Part shown: piece by piece, positions 26,224 through 35,802 of the stretch | Position numbering within the stretch: the first letter of the stretch is position 1 | Layout: every line of letters begins with the position of its first letter | Assembly (NCBI GenBank): GCA_013289665.1 | Contig: JABCZN010000007.1 | Coordinates: forward strand, 62,001-126,000 | Direction: 5' to 3' | DNA: 64,000 nt | Source: Acidobacteriota bacterium | Lineage (GTDB): Bacteria; Acidobacteriota; Terriglobia; Acidiferrales; UBA7541 | Position numbers and translations under genes: made by a program | The notes under the pieces: model-generated | Databases searched by the model: none | The model's input: only the letters and a program-made list of their open reading frames with translations | What the model was told of the DNA's origin: nothing

Positions 26224-26237
26224 ACAAGTTCACCCCC

Positions 26238-27050
26238 ATGAACGCCCATACCAACACGGGAACCGTCCTCGACCGCATCCTGGAAGCGCGCCGCGCCGAA
26301 GTGGATCACCGGAAGCGCGTGTTGCCGGAGACCGCGCTGAAATACGGCGTAAAAGCCGCTCCGCCGGTCCGTGATTTCGCCGCGGCCCTTTCGCGCGACG
26401 CCATTAACGTCATTGCCGAGCTGAAACCTGCGTCGCCCTCTCGGGGGATCATCCGCGATCCGTTTGACGCCCCCGCGCTTGGCAAATCGCTGGAAGCCTC
26501 CGGCGCCGCCGCGCTTTCCGTACTGACGGAGGGCGAATTTTTCCGCGGCTCTCTCAAAAACCTGCGCGACGCGCGAAAAGAAATTGCACTGCCTGTCCTG
26601 CGCAAGGATTTTATTTTCGATCCCTGGCAGGTCTGGGAATCGCGCGCGAATGACGCCGACAGTTTTCTGCTGATCGTCGCCGCACTTTCCGGTGAACAAC
26701 TCCGCGATCTCCTCGGGCTCGGCCGGGAACTCGGGATGGAGCCGCTCGTCGAAGTGCATACGCACGAAGAACTCGACCGCGCTATGGCCGCGGGCGCCCG
26801 CATCGTTGGCGTCAACAATCGCGACCTCAAGACACTTAGCGTTCGACTGGAAACTTCCTACGAACTCATCGAGCAGATTCCCGAGGACTGCCTTGCGGTT
26901 GCCGAATCGGGGCTGCGCTCACACGACGATTTGAAAAAACTTCGCGCCGCCGGCTTCGACGCGTTTCTCATCGGCGAGCACCTCATGCTGGCGCCCGACC
27001 CTGCGGCGGCATTGCGCACCCTTCTTGTTCCGCCCACTCCCGGGAGATAG
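26238..27050 (+). CDS. trpC: Indole-3-glycerol phosphate synthase
   Basis: A 270-residue TIM-barrel enzyme. Conserved motifs include VIAELKPASPSRGII, LSVLTEGEFFRGS, LPVLRKDFIFDPWQV, GVNNRDLKT and AESGLRSHDDL, covering the catalytic Lys and Glu positions. It closes the indole ring from CdRP. It is the first gene of the aromatic cluster and lies 6 bases before trpF. The usual upstream genes trpE, trpG and trpD are not in the window. Confidence 0.95.
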   Translation: MNAHTNTGTVLDRILEARRAEVDHRKRVLPETALKYGVKAAPPVRDFAAALSRDAINVIAELKPASPSRGIIRDPFDAPALGKSLEASGAAALSVLTEGEFFRGSLKNLRDARKEIALPVLRKDFIFDPWQVWESRANDADSFLLIVAALSGEQLRDLLGLGRELGMEPLVEVHTHEELDRAMAAGARIVGVNNRDLKTLSVRLETSYELIEQIPEDCLAVAESGLRSHDDLKKLRAAGFDAFLIGEHLMLAPDPAAALRTLLVPPTPGR

Positions 27051-27056
27051 TTCTTC

Positions 27057-28124
27057 ATGGTTCGGGTAAAAATCTGCGGTATCACGAATGTCGAAGACGC
27101 ACTGCTCGCGTGCGAATTGGGAGCCGACGCCATCGGCTTGAATTTTTACAGCAAGAGCCCACGCTGCATTTCGCCGTACACGGCGAGCAAAATCATCCGA
27201 AAGTTGCCCCCGTTCGTCGCTGCCGTCGGCGTCTTTGTAAACTGGCAGGCTGCGCCCGTTACGACGCTGGCGAAAGCGCTTGGTCTGGCCGCCGCTCAGC
27301 TGCATGGCGATGAGCCGCCGCAGCTCATTGCTGAGATCGCGAAAAGGGTCTCCGTGATCAAGGCCTTCCATGTAGGGAAGGGAAGCGCGTTGCCCCATTT
27401 TGGGAAGTACCGTGGAGCCGCAGCCTTCCTGCTTGACGCCCCGCATTCCGGCCGATATGGCGGCACTGGCCATACAGCAGATTGGAGCGTGGCATGCACA
27501 GCAGCGAAATCTCATCGTGTTCTTCTTGCGGGTGGGCTGTCGCCCGAGAATGTCTTCGAAGCGATCCTCGCCGTTCGTCCGCATGCCGTGGATGTTACCA
27601 GCGGCGTCGAATCAAAGCCCGGCAAGAAAGATCCCATCAAGCTCCGGGCCTTCTTTGACGAAGTCATTCGCGCCAATCGAGCTCTTACGAATGCAGAACT
27701 CCCGGCTGCATTCGACGCAGCCGACAACGACCCATTCCCTGGTGTCTGGGAACTCGACCCGGATACTTTGGACTATCAGGCTGGGAGTCCCGGCCAGCGG
27801 GCTCTTTACATCATTGAGCGCTCGCCGGAGGGATTGCGATTCCATCTCGACGGCGACGATGCGCATGGAAAGCGGATGACGTTCAGCTATGGCGGAGCGT
27901 TGGACGGCCGGGAACAACCGATTCCTTCGAGTGACGCTGTGCTGATCCTCACCCGCCACAGCAAAAACCTGATTGAAAGTGCTCTCAAGCGTGACGGCAA
28001 AATAGTGGATCGTTGGACACGCGAAATCCTGCCAGGCCGCGATACCATGCGCATCACGCAGCATGTCGTTCGACCGGACGGCAGCGAAGCGCGCAACGTC
28101 AGCATCTACACACGCAGGAAGTAA
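27057..28124 (+). CDS. trpF: Phosphoribosylanthranilate isomerase with extra C-terminal lipocalin-like domain
   Basis: 355 residues, against about 205-220 for normal TrpF. Residues 1-205 are a standard TrpF barrel: VKICGIT with the catalytic Cys, [22 protein letters not shown] and late VDVTSGVES with the catalytic Asp. After a linker, residues about 225-355 form a beta-rich domain ([40 protein letters not shown]). It resembles stand-alone secreted acidobacterial proteins that begin GTWKLN. The frame is continuous, so the fusion looks genuine. The domain's role is unknown; there is no signal peptide. Confidence 0.92.
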   Translation: MVRVKICGITNVEDALLACELGADAIGLNFYSKSPRCISPYTASKIIRKLPPFVAAVGVFVNWQAAPVTTLAKALGLAAAQLHGDEPPQLIAEIAKRVSVIKAFHVGKGSALPHFGKYRGAAAFLLDAPHSGRYGGTGHTADWSVACTAAKSHRVLLAGGLSPENVFEAILAVRPHAVDVTSGVESKPGKKDPIKLRAFFDEVIRANRALTNAELPAAFDAADNDPFPGVWELDPDTLDYQAGSPGQRALYIIERSPEGLRFHLDGDDAHGKRMTFSYGGALDGREQPIPSSDAVLILTRHSKNLIESALKRDGKIVDRWTREILPGRDTMRITQHVVRPDGSEARNVSIYTRRK

Positions 28125-28191
28125 ACCCACTCCTGAGGGCCACCCGGGTCATGTCGCCTTTTTGCCTCGATATGCGACAATAATAGTTTCC

Positions 28192-29403
28192 ATGAGTACC
28201 CGACTAACCATTCCTGCATCTGTTCCAGGCCGCTTCGGGCCTTATGGCGGCCGCTACGTTCCCGAAACGCTGATGGTGCCGCTCTACGAACTCGAGCGTG
28301 CTTACGAGCTTACAAAAACTGACCCTGTCTTTCAGGCTGAGTTCCAATCGCTGCTCAAGAATTTCGCCGGGCGCCCCACGCCTCTGCAGTTTGCTGCGCG
28401 CCTCACAGCCAAGCTCGGTGGCCCGCGCATTTACCTGAAACGGGAAGATTTGCTGCACACTGGCGCGCACAAAATCAATAACGCCATTGGCCAGGGATTG
28501 CTCGCGGTGAAAATGGGCAAGCCGCGGATCATCGCGGAAACCGGCGCGGGCCAGCACGGCGTCGCCTCGGCCACAGTCGGCGCGCATCTCGGATTGCAGT
28601 GCACCGTTTACATGGGCACGGAAGACATGGCCCGCCAGGCGCTCAACGTCGCGCGCATGCGGATGGTCGGCGCGGAAGTCATCGGCGTGGAATCCGGCAG
28701 CAAGACGTTGAAAGACGCCATCAACGAAGCCATGCGCGACTGGGTGACCAACGTGCGCGGCTCGCATTATCTGCTCGGCTCCGTCCTTGGCGCACATCCT
28801 TATCCGACGATGGTGCGCGATTTTCAAGCGGTCATCGGCCGCGAAGCCCGCCAACAGATCCTCGCTGCGGAAAAGCGACTGCCCACGCATTTATACGCTT
28901 GTGTCGGCGGCGGCTCCAATTCGATTGGCTTGTTTTTCGAATTTCTGGAAGATGTTGACGTGAAAATGGTAGGCATCGAAGCCGGCGGCCGCGGTAGCGG
29001 CCTGGGCGAACACGCCGCACGCCTGGCTGCGCATCAGGGCTTCACGGGGGCGCGTCCCGGCGTTCTGCAGGGTACCTATACATACGTTTTGCAGAACGAA
29101 GACGGCCAGATCGCGACGACGCATTCCATTTCCGCCGGTCTCGACTATCCGGCCATCGGCCCGGAACACGCATGGCTCGCCGATCAGCACCGCGCCGAAT
29201 ACGCCGCCGTTGACGATCAGGCGGCGCTCGATGCGGCCAAGCTTCTTTCGCGCACCGAAGGCATTATTCCTGCGCTCGAATCCGCGCATGCCATCGCTGG
29301 CCTCATCGAACGCCTACCGCAGTTCAAGCCCAGCGACTTGGTCATCCTCAATCTCTCCGGCCGCGGCGACAAGGACATGGACACCTATAAGCGGCTGCTT
29401 TAA
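28192..29403 (+). CDS. trpB: Tryptophan synthase beta chain
   Basis: A 403-residue PLP enzyme. The PLP lysine lies in [15 protein letters not shown], and other motifs are [11 protein letters not shown], the phosphate-binding [10 protein letters not shown] and [11 protein letters not shown]. It condenses indole with serine. ATG 28192 gives the normal N-terminus ([15 protein letters not shown] soon after); an open frame extends further upstream but is not TrpB-like. trpA starts 13 bases downstream and encodes the partner subunit. Confidence 0.96.
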   Translation: MSTRLTIPASVPGRFGPYGGRYVPETLMVPLYELERAYELTKTDPVFQAEFQSLLKNFAGRPTPLQFAARLTAKLGGPRIYLKREDLLHTGAHKINNAIGQGLLAVKMGKPRIIAETGAGQHGVASATVGAHLGLQCTVYMGTEDMARQALNVARMRMVGAEVIGVESGSKTLKDAINEAMRDWVTNVRGSHYLLGSVLGAHPYPTMVRDFQAVIGREARQQILAAEKRLPTHLYACVGGGSNSIGLFFEFLEDVDVKMVGIEAGGRGSGLGEHAARLAAHQGFTGARPGVLQGTYTYVLQNEDGQIATTHSISAGLDYPAIGPEHAWLADQHRAEYAAVDDQAALDAAKLLSRTEGIIPALESAHAIAGLIERLPQFKPSDLVILNLSGRGDKDMDTYKRLL

Positions 29404-29416
29404 TCTGCCAACACCA

Positions 29417-30262
29417 ATGACCAGCTCGTTCCAAAACTCGACCCGTATCTCGAAGCGCTTCGCCGAACTGCGCGCCGCCGGCGGGCTTGGCATTGTCGCG
29501 TACGTCACTGCCGGCGATCCGTCACTCGATGCAACGCACAAATTTGTTCTCGCTCTGGCGGATGCTGGCGCCGACGTGATCGAACTTGGGGTTCCCTTCA
29601 GCGATCCGCTGGCCGACGGTCCAACGATTCAACGGGCTTCAGAACGCGCCCTGAAAGCGGGCGCATCGCTTGCCGGTGTTCTCGAATTGGTGCGGCGTGT
29701 TCGCGACACCAGCCAGGTGCCGCTGGTTCTGTTCACTTACTTCAATCCGATCCTGCAGATGGGTCTCGAGAAATTTGCTGCAGACGCCGCTCAAGCCGGA
29801 GCCGACGGCGTGCTCGTCACCGATCTGACGCCCGAAGAGTCGGAAGATTATCGCCGCATCATACATGCCCAAAATCTCGATACCATTTTCCTGGCGGCCC
29901 CGACATCGGATGATGGGCGTCTCCTGAGAATCTCGGCTTGCTCCTCCGGCTTTCTCTATCTCATCTCCCGCACCGGAGTAACGGGTGCGAAAGACTCGCT
30001 CCCCGACGATCTTCCCGGCTTGCTGCGCCGCGTCCGCCACTTCACGGAATTGCCCATTGCCGTGGGCTTCGGCATTTCGCTCCCCGGCCACGTTTCAGTC
30101 CTCGGTGGCCTTGCGGATGCGGCAGTGGTGGGCTCGGCACTGGTCTCTGAAATTGAAAAGGCTTCCTCGGTCGAGGCCGCCTGTGCCGCGCTCCGCGACC
30201 GGGTCAAAGTACTGAAGGAAGCCGGCTGCCGCGGACTGTCCCGGCGTGAGGCCACGATATGA
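29417..30262 (+). CDS. trpA: Tryptophan synthase alpha chain
   Basis: A 281-residue TIM barrel. Motifs include VAYVTAGDPSLDAT, ELGVPFSDPLADGPTIQRA with the catalytic Glu and Asp region, DGVLVTDLTPEE, YLISRTGVTG and GFGIS. It cleaves indole-3-glycerol phosphate to indole, which is channelled to TrpB. Its stop overlaps the start of the chorismate mutase gene (ATGA). Confidence 0.95.
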   Translation: MTSSFQNSTRISKRFAELRAAGGLGIVAYVTAGDPSLDATHKFVLALADAGADVIELGVPFSDPLADGPTIQRASERALKAGASLAGVLELVRRVRDTSQVPLVLFTYFNPILQMGLEKFAADAAQAGADGVLVTDLTPEESEDYRRIIHAQNLDTIFLAAPTSDDGRLLRISACSSGFLYLISRTGVTGAKDSLPDDLPGLLRRVRHFTELPIAVGFGISLPGHVSVLGGLADAAVVGSALVSEIEKASSVEAACAALRDRVKVLKEAGCRGLSRREATI

Positions 30263-30555
30263 ACATCTCCGACTGGCGGCAGCGAATGGATGAGATTGAC
30301 AAGAAACTCGTCGAGTTATTGAATGAGCGCTCCCGATGCGCGCTGGAGGTTGGGCGCCTGAAGCAGGCTGCGGGCATGCCGATTTATCAGCCGGCGCGTG
30401 AGAACGAAGTGCTATCCAACGCCGCGCGCAACAACCGCGGTCCGCTGACGAATGCCGCGATTCGCCGTTTGTTCGAACGCATCATTGACGAAGCGCGCTC
30501 CGCCGAACGCGTCGCCATGCGTGGCGAGCCGCCCGATGGCAAAGATGCAAAGTGA
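30259..30555 (+). CDS. Chorismate mutase, AroQ type
   Basis: A 98-residue all-helical single-domain enzyme. WRQRMDEIDKKLVELLNERSRCALEVGRLKQAAG shows the first active-site helix with conserved Arg and Lys; the PARENEVL region supplies the next catalytic residues. It converts chorismate to prephenate for Phe and Tyr. It is coupled to trpA by a 4-base overlap and precedes DAHP synthase and tyrA. Confidence 0.9.
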   Translation: MNISDWRQRMDEIDKKLVELLNERSRCALEVGRLKQAAGMPIYQPARENEVLSNAARNNRGPLTNAAIRRLFERIIDEARSAERVAMRGEPPDGKDAK

Positions 30556-30625
30556 ATTTGTAGCTGCCACTTTCTGAAGTGGGCGCTTTTTCGACCGAAA
30601 GAATTTCAGGAGTTGAGGACGAAAC

Positions 30626-31645
30626 ATGGTCATCGTAATGCAAGAAGGCGCAACCGAAGAGCAGATCCAGCACGTCATTGACCGCGTCGTCGCCAGCGGC
30701 TTTGACGTCCACCGGTCCACCGGCGCATCGCACACGGTTCTGGGCGCCGTCGGTGTACACCGTGATTTCGACCACCGCGATTTTGAGCTGCTGCAAGGCG
30801 TCCGGGAAGTAGTACGCATCACGCAGCCCTTTAAGCTTGCCAGCCGCCAGTTCAAGCCGCAGGGCACGGTGATTGATCTGGGCCGCGGCGTAAAAATAGG
30901 CGGCCCTGAAGTGGTCGTCGCCGCCGGCCCGTGTTCCGTCGAGTCGCGCGAGCAAATCCTCGCTGTCGCCGAGGCCGTTTCCAAAGCCGGCGCCAAAATC
31001 ATGCGCGCCGGTGCGTTCAAGCCACGCACTTCACCCTACGCATTCCAAGGCATGGGAGAAAAAGGCCTGCAGCTGATGCGCGAAGCTGCTGACAAGTACG
31101 GCCTCTTTGTGGTCAGCGAAGTGATGGACGCTTCGCAAATCCAGATGATGAGCACTTACGTGGATATTTTTCAGGTTGGCGCGCGCAATATGCAGAACTA
31201 TTTTCTCCTGCGCGCTCTCGGCGAAGTTCAGAAGCCGGTGCTCTTGAAGCGCGGCATGTCCGCCACCATCGAAGAGCTGCTGCTTAGCTCGGAATACATC
31301 CTCGCCGGCGGGAACTACAACGTCATCCTCTGCGAGCGCGGCATCCGCACGTTTGAAACCTATCTACGCAATACGCTAGACATCGCCGCAATCCCTGTTA
31401 TCCAGAAACTTTCGCATCTCCCAATTTTTGCAGATCCATCGCATGGCACAGGGCGCCGCGACAAAGTCAGCGCCATGGCCCGCGCCGCGGTGGCCGCCGG
31501 CGCCGACGGCCTGCTCATCGAAGTCCACAACGACCCGGACCATGCCCTCTCCGATGGAGCGCAATCCCTGGAGCCCACGCAGTTCGCGCAGCTCATGAGC
31601 GAAATCCGCATCATCGCGCCCGCCGTGGGACGCCGCGTCGCGTAA
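30626..31645 (+). CDS. aroF: 3-deoxy-7-phosphoheptulonate (DAHP) synthase with N-terminal regulatory domain
   Basis: A 339-residue enzyme of the AroF/TIGR01361 type. Residues 1-70 form a ferredoxin-like domain known in this group to sense Tyr or Phe. The barrel has [32 protein letters not shown] and [10 protein letters not shown], covering the PEP/E4P and metal sites. It catalyses the first step of the shikimate pathway. Its position next to chorismate mutase suits joint feedback control, as shown for related systems. Confidence 0.93.
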   Translation: MVIVMQEGATEEQIQHVIDRVVASGFDVHRSTGASHTVLGAVGVHRDFDHRDFELLQGVREVVRITQPFKLASRQFKPQGTVIDLGRGVKIGGPEVVVAAGPCSVESREQILAVAEAVSKAGAKIMRAGAFKPRTSPYAFQGMGEKGLQLMREAADKYGLFVVSEVMDASQIQMMSTYVDIFQVGARNMQNYFLLRALGEVQKPVLLKRGMSATIEELLLSSEYILAGGNYNVILCERGIRTFETYLRNTLDIAAIPVIQKLSHLPIFADPSHGTGRRDKVSAMARAAVAAGADGLLIEVHNDPDHALSDGAQSLEPTQFAQLMSEIRIIAPAVGRRVA

Positions 31646-31647
31646 CG

Positions 31648-32520
31648 ATGCCCCATCTGATTCAACGCGTCGCCATTCTCGGCACCGGCCTCATCGGCGG
31701 CTCGTTCGCCAAGGCCCTCCGAAAATACACGCCGGACATGTACATTGCCGGCTGGGACCGGGAAGATATCGCGCACCAGCTGGAAAGCTCCGGCGTGGCG
31801 AACCAGACATTTTCGGGCCCCATCGAGCCGGTCATTCGCGGTGCCGACCTGGTTTACATGGCCTTGCCCATCGGCGTGACCCTGGACATTCTTCCCGAGG
31901 TCGCCGAAAACGCCGCGCCGCATGCCTTGGTCACCGACGCCTGCAGCACCAAGCTGCGCATCTGCACCGCCGCCGTTGAGCTGTTCGAGGAGGAAGAGTC
32001 CACTCCGATTTTTCTTGGAGGACATCCGATGGCTGGGCGCGAACTTTCCGGCTTCGCGCAATCGGGCGCGGACTTGTTCGAAAAAGCTACCTACGCGCTG
32101 GTTGGGCCGGCGCAGGAAGATCGCGACCCGCGCATCATTGCCTTCACCAAGATCCTGGAAAAATTGGGCACGCGTCCTTTGTGGTTGGGGGCGCAGCAGC
32201 ATGACTACGCCGTGGGTCTCGCGTCGCACTTACCGCAACTCACCGCCGTCGCGCTCGGCTCGTTTCTCTACGACCGCCTCGACGAGAACGGCTTGCCCAT
32301 CACCCTCGCCGGCCCCGGCTTGCGTGACACGCTGCGCCTTGCCGGCAGTTCCTATGCCACCTGGCGCGACATCGTTCTCACCAACAGGGAAGTGCTCTCG
32401 GCCGCGCTCGATCTCTTCGCCCGCCGCCTCGACGATCTTCGCGAACGCCTCGGCTCCCGCGAGCTCGAAGCCGACTTCGACGCCGCCAATGAACTCTACA
32501 AACTCCTCCGCTCCCTGTAG
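31648..32520 (+). CDS. tyrA: Prephenate dehydrogenase
   Basis: A 290-residue NAD(P)-dependent enzyme. The nucleotide-binding motif is ILGTGLIGGSFAKAL; prephenate-site motifs include DACSTKLRI, GGHPMAGRELSGF and VGLASHLPQL. It oxidatively decarboxylates prephenate to 4-hydroxyphenylpyruvate on the way to tyrosine. It starts 2 bases after aroF and is the last gene of the cluster. Two palindromic elements follow and may also end the transcript. Confidence 0.93.
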   Translation: MPHLIQRVAILGTGLIGGSFAKALRKYTPDMYIAGWDREDIAHQLESSGVANQTFSGPIEPVIRGADLVYMALPIGVTLDILPEVAENAAPHALVTDACSTKLRICTAAVELFEEEESTPIFLGGHPMAGRELSGFAQSGADLFEKATYALVGPAQEDRDPRIIAFTKILEKLGTRPLWLGAQQHDYAVGLASHLPQLTAVALGSFLYDRLDENGLPITLAGPGLRDTLRLAGSSYATWRDIVLTNREVLSAALDLFARRLDDLRERLGSRELEADFDAANELYKLLRSL

Positions 32521-32583
32521 CTTAAAACACGCCCCGTGGTTGCCGTCTTCCCCGGAGGGCAGTTTGGGCACTCTCTTTAGCAG

Positions 32584-32607
32584 GCCGGGGCTTTAGTTAG
32601 CCCCGGC
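32584..32607. repeat. Intergenic palindrome after tyrA
   Basis: GCCGGGGCT (32584-32592), loop TTAGTT and AGCCCCGGC (32599-32607) form a perfect 9-base hairpin between tyrA and the convergent cytochrome gene. A T-run is absent, so it is a weak terminator by classical rules. Confidence 0.6.
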
Positions 32608-32613
32608 GCGAGA

Positions 32614-32648
32614 CTTCTTCAAAGAATGGGCTTTAGCCCCTGAAGAAA
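32614..32648. repeat. Nested palindrome with GGGCTTTAGCCC core
   Basis: TTCTTCA and TGAAGAA form an outer dyad around the inner GGGCT/AGCCC hairpin. GGGCTTTAG occurs here and, as GGGGCTTTAG, in the neighbouring element. This type of paired element is common in acidobacterial intergenic DNA to my knowledge. Confidence 0.5.
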
Positions 32649-32664
32649 GAATTGTCCCATTCGT

Positions 32665-33276
32665 CTATTTCGCCGACGGCTCTTCCTTTAAATACGCGGC
32701 GCTCAACGTCCCCTTCTTCTTGGCAATTTCAATCAACGTCGGGTAGAACTGCACGAACGTCGTATCCACTGCGGTGTGCTGCGCATGGCAGGAATAGCAG
32801 TCCATCTCCGTCGGGAACATCTTGGCCGTGGGGGCATTGTCAAAGCCAAAGAACGCCCACTTCCCGGGGAAGCGGCTTTCATCCTTCACGTGCACTTCGC
32901 GTCCCATAACCACGGTCGACTGATAATGGCCCGCTTTGTTGATCGCGGACTTGCTTTCCGCGCCGCGCACTTCCAGCACCAGCATGGTCTTATCCGGCCA
33001 GGTGCCGTTGGCCAAAAAATACTTGTACGCCTCCGGGTTCACAAACACGTTATCGAACATGGAGTGGTCCATCCCCGCACCCGGGCCGTAGCTCATATCG
33101 ATCCCGCTGCTCAGGTACACCCATTCGCGGTAATTTGCGGGGAACTTCAACTGCCCGTCCGCCGTATACTGAGGTACATTCGCGGGAACGGGATTCACCT
33201 GGTTTGTGGGTGGAAAGACACTTCCCAGAATTAACAACGCCAACGAGATGCTCAACAACACGCCAATTCGCAACAT
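32665..33276 (-). CDS. Cytochrome P460 family protein
   Basis: A 203-residue exported heme protein. A signal segment covers residues about 5-22. The mature part has FPANYREWVYLSSGIDMSYG, FDNVFVNPEAYKYFLANGTWPDKTMLVLE and a C-terminal CYSCH heme c motif. P460 cytochromes oxidise hydroxylamine in nitrifiers and methanotrophs; many relatives elsewhere have no proven substrate. A ribosome site (GGAGG) precedes the ATG. It diverges from the AraC-type regulator. Confidence 0.85.
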   Translation of the reverse strand: MLRIGVLLSISLALLILGSVFPPTNQVNPVPANVPQYTADGQLKFPANYREWVYLSSGIDMSYGPGAGMDHSMFDNVFVNPEAYKYFLANGTWPDKTMLVLEVRGAESKSAINKAGHYQSTVVMGREVHVKDESRFPGKWAFFGFDNAPTAKMFPTEMDCYSCHAQHTAVDTTFVQFYPTLIEIAKKKGTLSAAYLKEEPSAK

Positions 33277-33380
33277 TGCTTTTCCTCCATCGGATTCTTA
33301 GCCACTCGTGCACGAAACTAACCAATTCCTCCGCACCGCGTCTAGAACAAAAGCAACATCTTTCCGCGCCGGGAATCCCC

Positions 33381-34232
33381 ATGACTAAAACACAACATAT
33401 TCCTGCTGGCGAATCCCGCCTTCAAAGCGGCCAATTTTTCGGAGCCATCCGCCATCGTCTGGAGCATTCCGGCGCGGTCTTCTCCGATCTGCGCCACCCG
33501 GTGCCACGCAAGCTGCCGATGCACTCACACGAATTGCCCTTTTTCGGCTTGCTGCTCAGCGGCTTTTACGGCGAACGCTACGGCCGCCAGCAGAAGCAGT
33601 TCCCTCCGATGTCCCTGATGTTCCGCCCTGCCGGAATTCCGCATCAAGACGAAATCGCCCCCGGCGGCTTGCGCTTCTTCCATGTCGAACTGCGGCCCGG
33701 TTGGAAAGCGCGCCTTGCCGAATGTTCCGGAAAGCTCGACCAGGGTTGTGAAGACACTCGTGGAGGCCCGCTGTTTTGGCTGACGATGCAGCTGTTTCGA
33801 GAAACCTTCGCCGTCGAGCAGGCAGACCCGCTTTGCGTAGAAGGCCTGCTTGCCGAGGTGACCGCCCTAGCGGCGCGGCTTCCGCTTGAGGAGAAGCGGG
33901 ACGCTCCAGTGTGGCTCGCCCGCGTGCTGGATAAATTGCATGCCGAACGTTGCGCGCGCGCGACGCTTGATGACCTGAGCGCCGCGGCGGGCGTCCATCC
34001 TGTGCACCTCTCGCGCGTCTTCCGCCGTTTTCAGCGCGAAGGCATAGGCGAATACGCCCGCCGCCTGCGCATCCGCACCGCTTGCCGCTACCTGTTCGAA
34101 CGGGAATTGCCGCTCACCGAAATCAGCCTGCTCACCGGCTTTGCCGACCAGAGCCATTTTACCCGCGAGTTTCGCCGCGTCGCCGGCCTCACGCCGCACG
34201 CGTTCCGCTCGCAACTGCTCCCAGCTTGCTGA
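33381..34232 (+). CDS. AraC-family transcriptional regulator
   Basis: A 283-residue regulator. The N-terminal half is a cupin-like sensing domain (MHSHELPFFGLLLSG, FRPAGIPHQDEI). The C-terminal half has the two AraC helix-turn-helix motifs (LDDLSAAAGVHPVHLSRVFRRFQ and LTEISLLTGFADQSHFTREFRR). The ATG was chosen for the normal cupin start; the open frame extends upstream into non-coding sequence. It lies between the P460 gene and the CoA-transferase genes and could control either (inference). Confidence 0.85.
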   Translation: MTKTQHIPAGESRLQSGQFFGAIRHRLEHSGAVFSDLRHPVPRKLPMHSHELPFFGLLLSGFYGERYGRQQKQFPPMSLMFRPAGIPHQDEIAPGGLRFFHVELRPGWKARLAECSGKLDQGCEDTRGGPLFWLTMQLFRETFAVEQADPLCVEGLLAEVTALAARLPLEEKRDAPVWLARVLDKLHAERCARATLDDLSAAAGVHPVHLSRVFRRFQREGIGEYARRLRIRTACRYLFERELPLTEISLLTGFADQSHFTREFRRVAGLTPHAFRSQLLPAC

Positions 34233-34326
34233 CTTGTCGTCCCGCTATTTTTCTCGCGCCGGCACCCTCCCCCGCACGTAACACTTGGGGTACACTTCTT
34301 CTCGAGCAAACGATCGGACCGATTCC

Positions 34327-35022
34327 ATGGACAAACGCATCGCTTCCGCCGAAGCTGCCATCGCCAATCTGCTCGATGGCATGACGATTTTGATGGGCGG
34401 CTTTGGCCTTTGTGGCATTCCGGAAAATCTGATTGGCGCAGTGCGTAGCAAAGGCACCAAGGACCTCACGGTGGTCAGCAACAATGCCGGCGTGGATGAC
34501 TTTGGCATTGGCCTGTTGTTACAAAATCGCCAGGTCAAGAAAATGATTTCCACCTACGTTGGCGAAAACAAGCTGTTCGAACAGTTGGTCTTGACCGGTG
34601 AACTGCAAGTGGAGTTGAATCCGCAAGGCACCCTCGCCGAGCGCCTGCGTGCAGGCGGTGCGGGCATCCCGGCCTTTTACACACCCACCGGCTACGGCAC
34701 CATGGTCGCCGACGGCAAGGAAACTCGCGAGTTCGACGGCCGCCACTTCGTCCTGGAGCGCGCCCTTCGTGGTGATTTCGCGTTTATCAAAGCCTGGAAA
34801 GGCGATCGCTGGGGCAATCTCGTTTTCCGCAAAACCGCCCGCAATTTCAATCCGGTAATGGCCACCGCCGCGGACTACGTTATCGCCGAAGTCGAGCACC
34901 TCGTCGAACCGGGCCAGCTTCCGCCCGACCAAATTCACACGCCCGGTATTTATGTCAACGCCATCTTTGAAGGTGCAGGCTATCTCAAGCGCATCGAGAA
35001 GCGCACGGTGAGCAGTGTGTAG
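34327..35022 (+). CDS. scoA: 3-oxoacid CoA-transferase subunit A
   Basis: A 231-residue subunit with the CoA-binding [13 protein letters not shown] motif and later [16 protein letters not shown] and FYTPTGYGT. With subunit B it moves CoA from succinyl-CoA to acetoacetate or a related 3-oxoacid. The TAG stop is also the first three bases of a degenerate repeat element. Subunit B is encoded 69 bases downstream. Confidence 0.92.
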   Translation: MDKRIASAEAAIANLLDGMTILMGGFGLCGIPENLIGAVRSKGTKDLTVVSNNAGVDDFGIGLLLQNRQVKKMISTYVGENKLFEQLVLTGELQVELNPQGTLAERLRAGGAGIPAFYTPTGYGTMVADGKETREFDGRHFVLERALRGDFAFIKAWKGDRWGNLVFRKTARNFNPVMATAADYVIAEVEHLVEPGQLPPDQIHTPGIYVNAIFEGAGYLKRIEKRTVSSV

Positions 35023-35044
35023 TGGCCGGTCTTTGGACCAGCGG
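35023..35044. repeat. Degenerate copy of the TGGCCG(A/G)TC intergenic palindrome
   Basis: TGGCCGGTC, TTTG and GACCAGC-G continue directly from the scoA stop codon TAG. It matches the element at 40540-40561 (preceded by the same GTAG) with several changes in the right arm. Confidence 0.4.
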
Positions 35045-35091
35045 GGCTTCCTCTACTATGAACTGAAAACTATCAACTACGGACTGACCCC

Positions 35092-35763
35092 ATGCCGCTA
35101 ACCGAAGAGCAAAAACGCGAACGCATCGCACGCCGCATCGCCAAGGAACTGCGCGACGGCTACTACGTCAATCTCGGCATCGGCATGCCCACTCTCGTTG
35201 CCAACTATGTCCCCAGCGGCATGGACGTCATCCTGCAATCTGAAAACGGCATGCTTGGCGTTGGCCCTTATCCGCTCGAAGCGGAAGTCGATCCCGACCT
35301 CATCAATGCCGGCAAAGAAACCGTCACCGAACTTCCCGGCACCTGTTATTTCTCCTCCGCCGATTCTTTCGCCATGATTCGCGGCGCTCACGTGGATCTG
35401 ACTGTACTTGGCGCGCTACAGGTGGATGAAAGGGGAACGCTCGCCAACTGGGCTATCCCCGGCAAGATGCTGAAAGGCATGGGTGGCGCGATGGACCTGG
35501 TTGCGGGGGCGAAGCGCGTATTTATCGCGATGGAACACGCCACGCGCGACAATAAGCCCAAAATCTTGAAAAAATGCACACTGCCGCTTACGGGCGTCGA
35601 GGTGGTCGATCACATCGTTACCGAACTCGCCTTCATCGACATCACCCCGCAAGGCCTCGTCCTGCGCGAACTCGCGCCCGACGCCACGCTCGAGCAGGTG
35701 CGATCGCTTACGGAACCGAAACTCCATCTTCCCGCGAATGGGCCCGCAGTCATGCAGGTGTAG
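35092..35763 (+). CDS. scoB: 3-oxoacid CoA-transferase subunit B
   Basis: A 223-residue subunit. The catalytic glutamate lies in [12 protein letters not shown], with [13 protein letters not shown] before it and [18 protein letters not shown] after. It completes the CoA-transferase encoded with scoA, used in ketone body or polyhydroxybutyrate turnover. Confidence 0.93.
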   Translation: MPLTEEQKRERIARRIAKELRDGYYVNLGIGMPTLVANYVPSGMDVILQSENGMLGVGPYPLEAEVDPDLINAGKETVTELPGTCYFSSADSFAMIRGAHVDLTVLGALQVDERGTLANWAIPGKMLKGMGGAMDLVAGAKRVFIAMEHATRDNKPKILKKCTLPLTGVEVVDHIVTELAFIDITPQGLVLRELAPDATLEQVRSLTEPKLHLPANGPAVMQV

Positions 35764-35802
35764 AAAAGCTCGCATCCCATATTCGACAGGAGGCCTCAGC
35801 CT

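Noticed and set aside
26098..26237. trp leader peptide, attenuator or T-box
   Set aside because: No Trp-codon run, no T-box core and no antiterminator pair were found; the best promoter leaves almost no leader.
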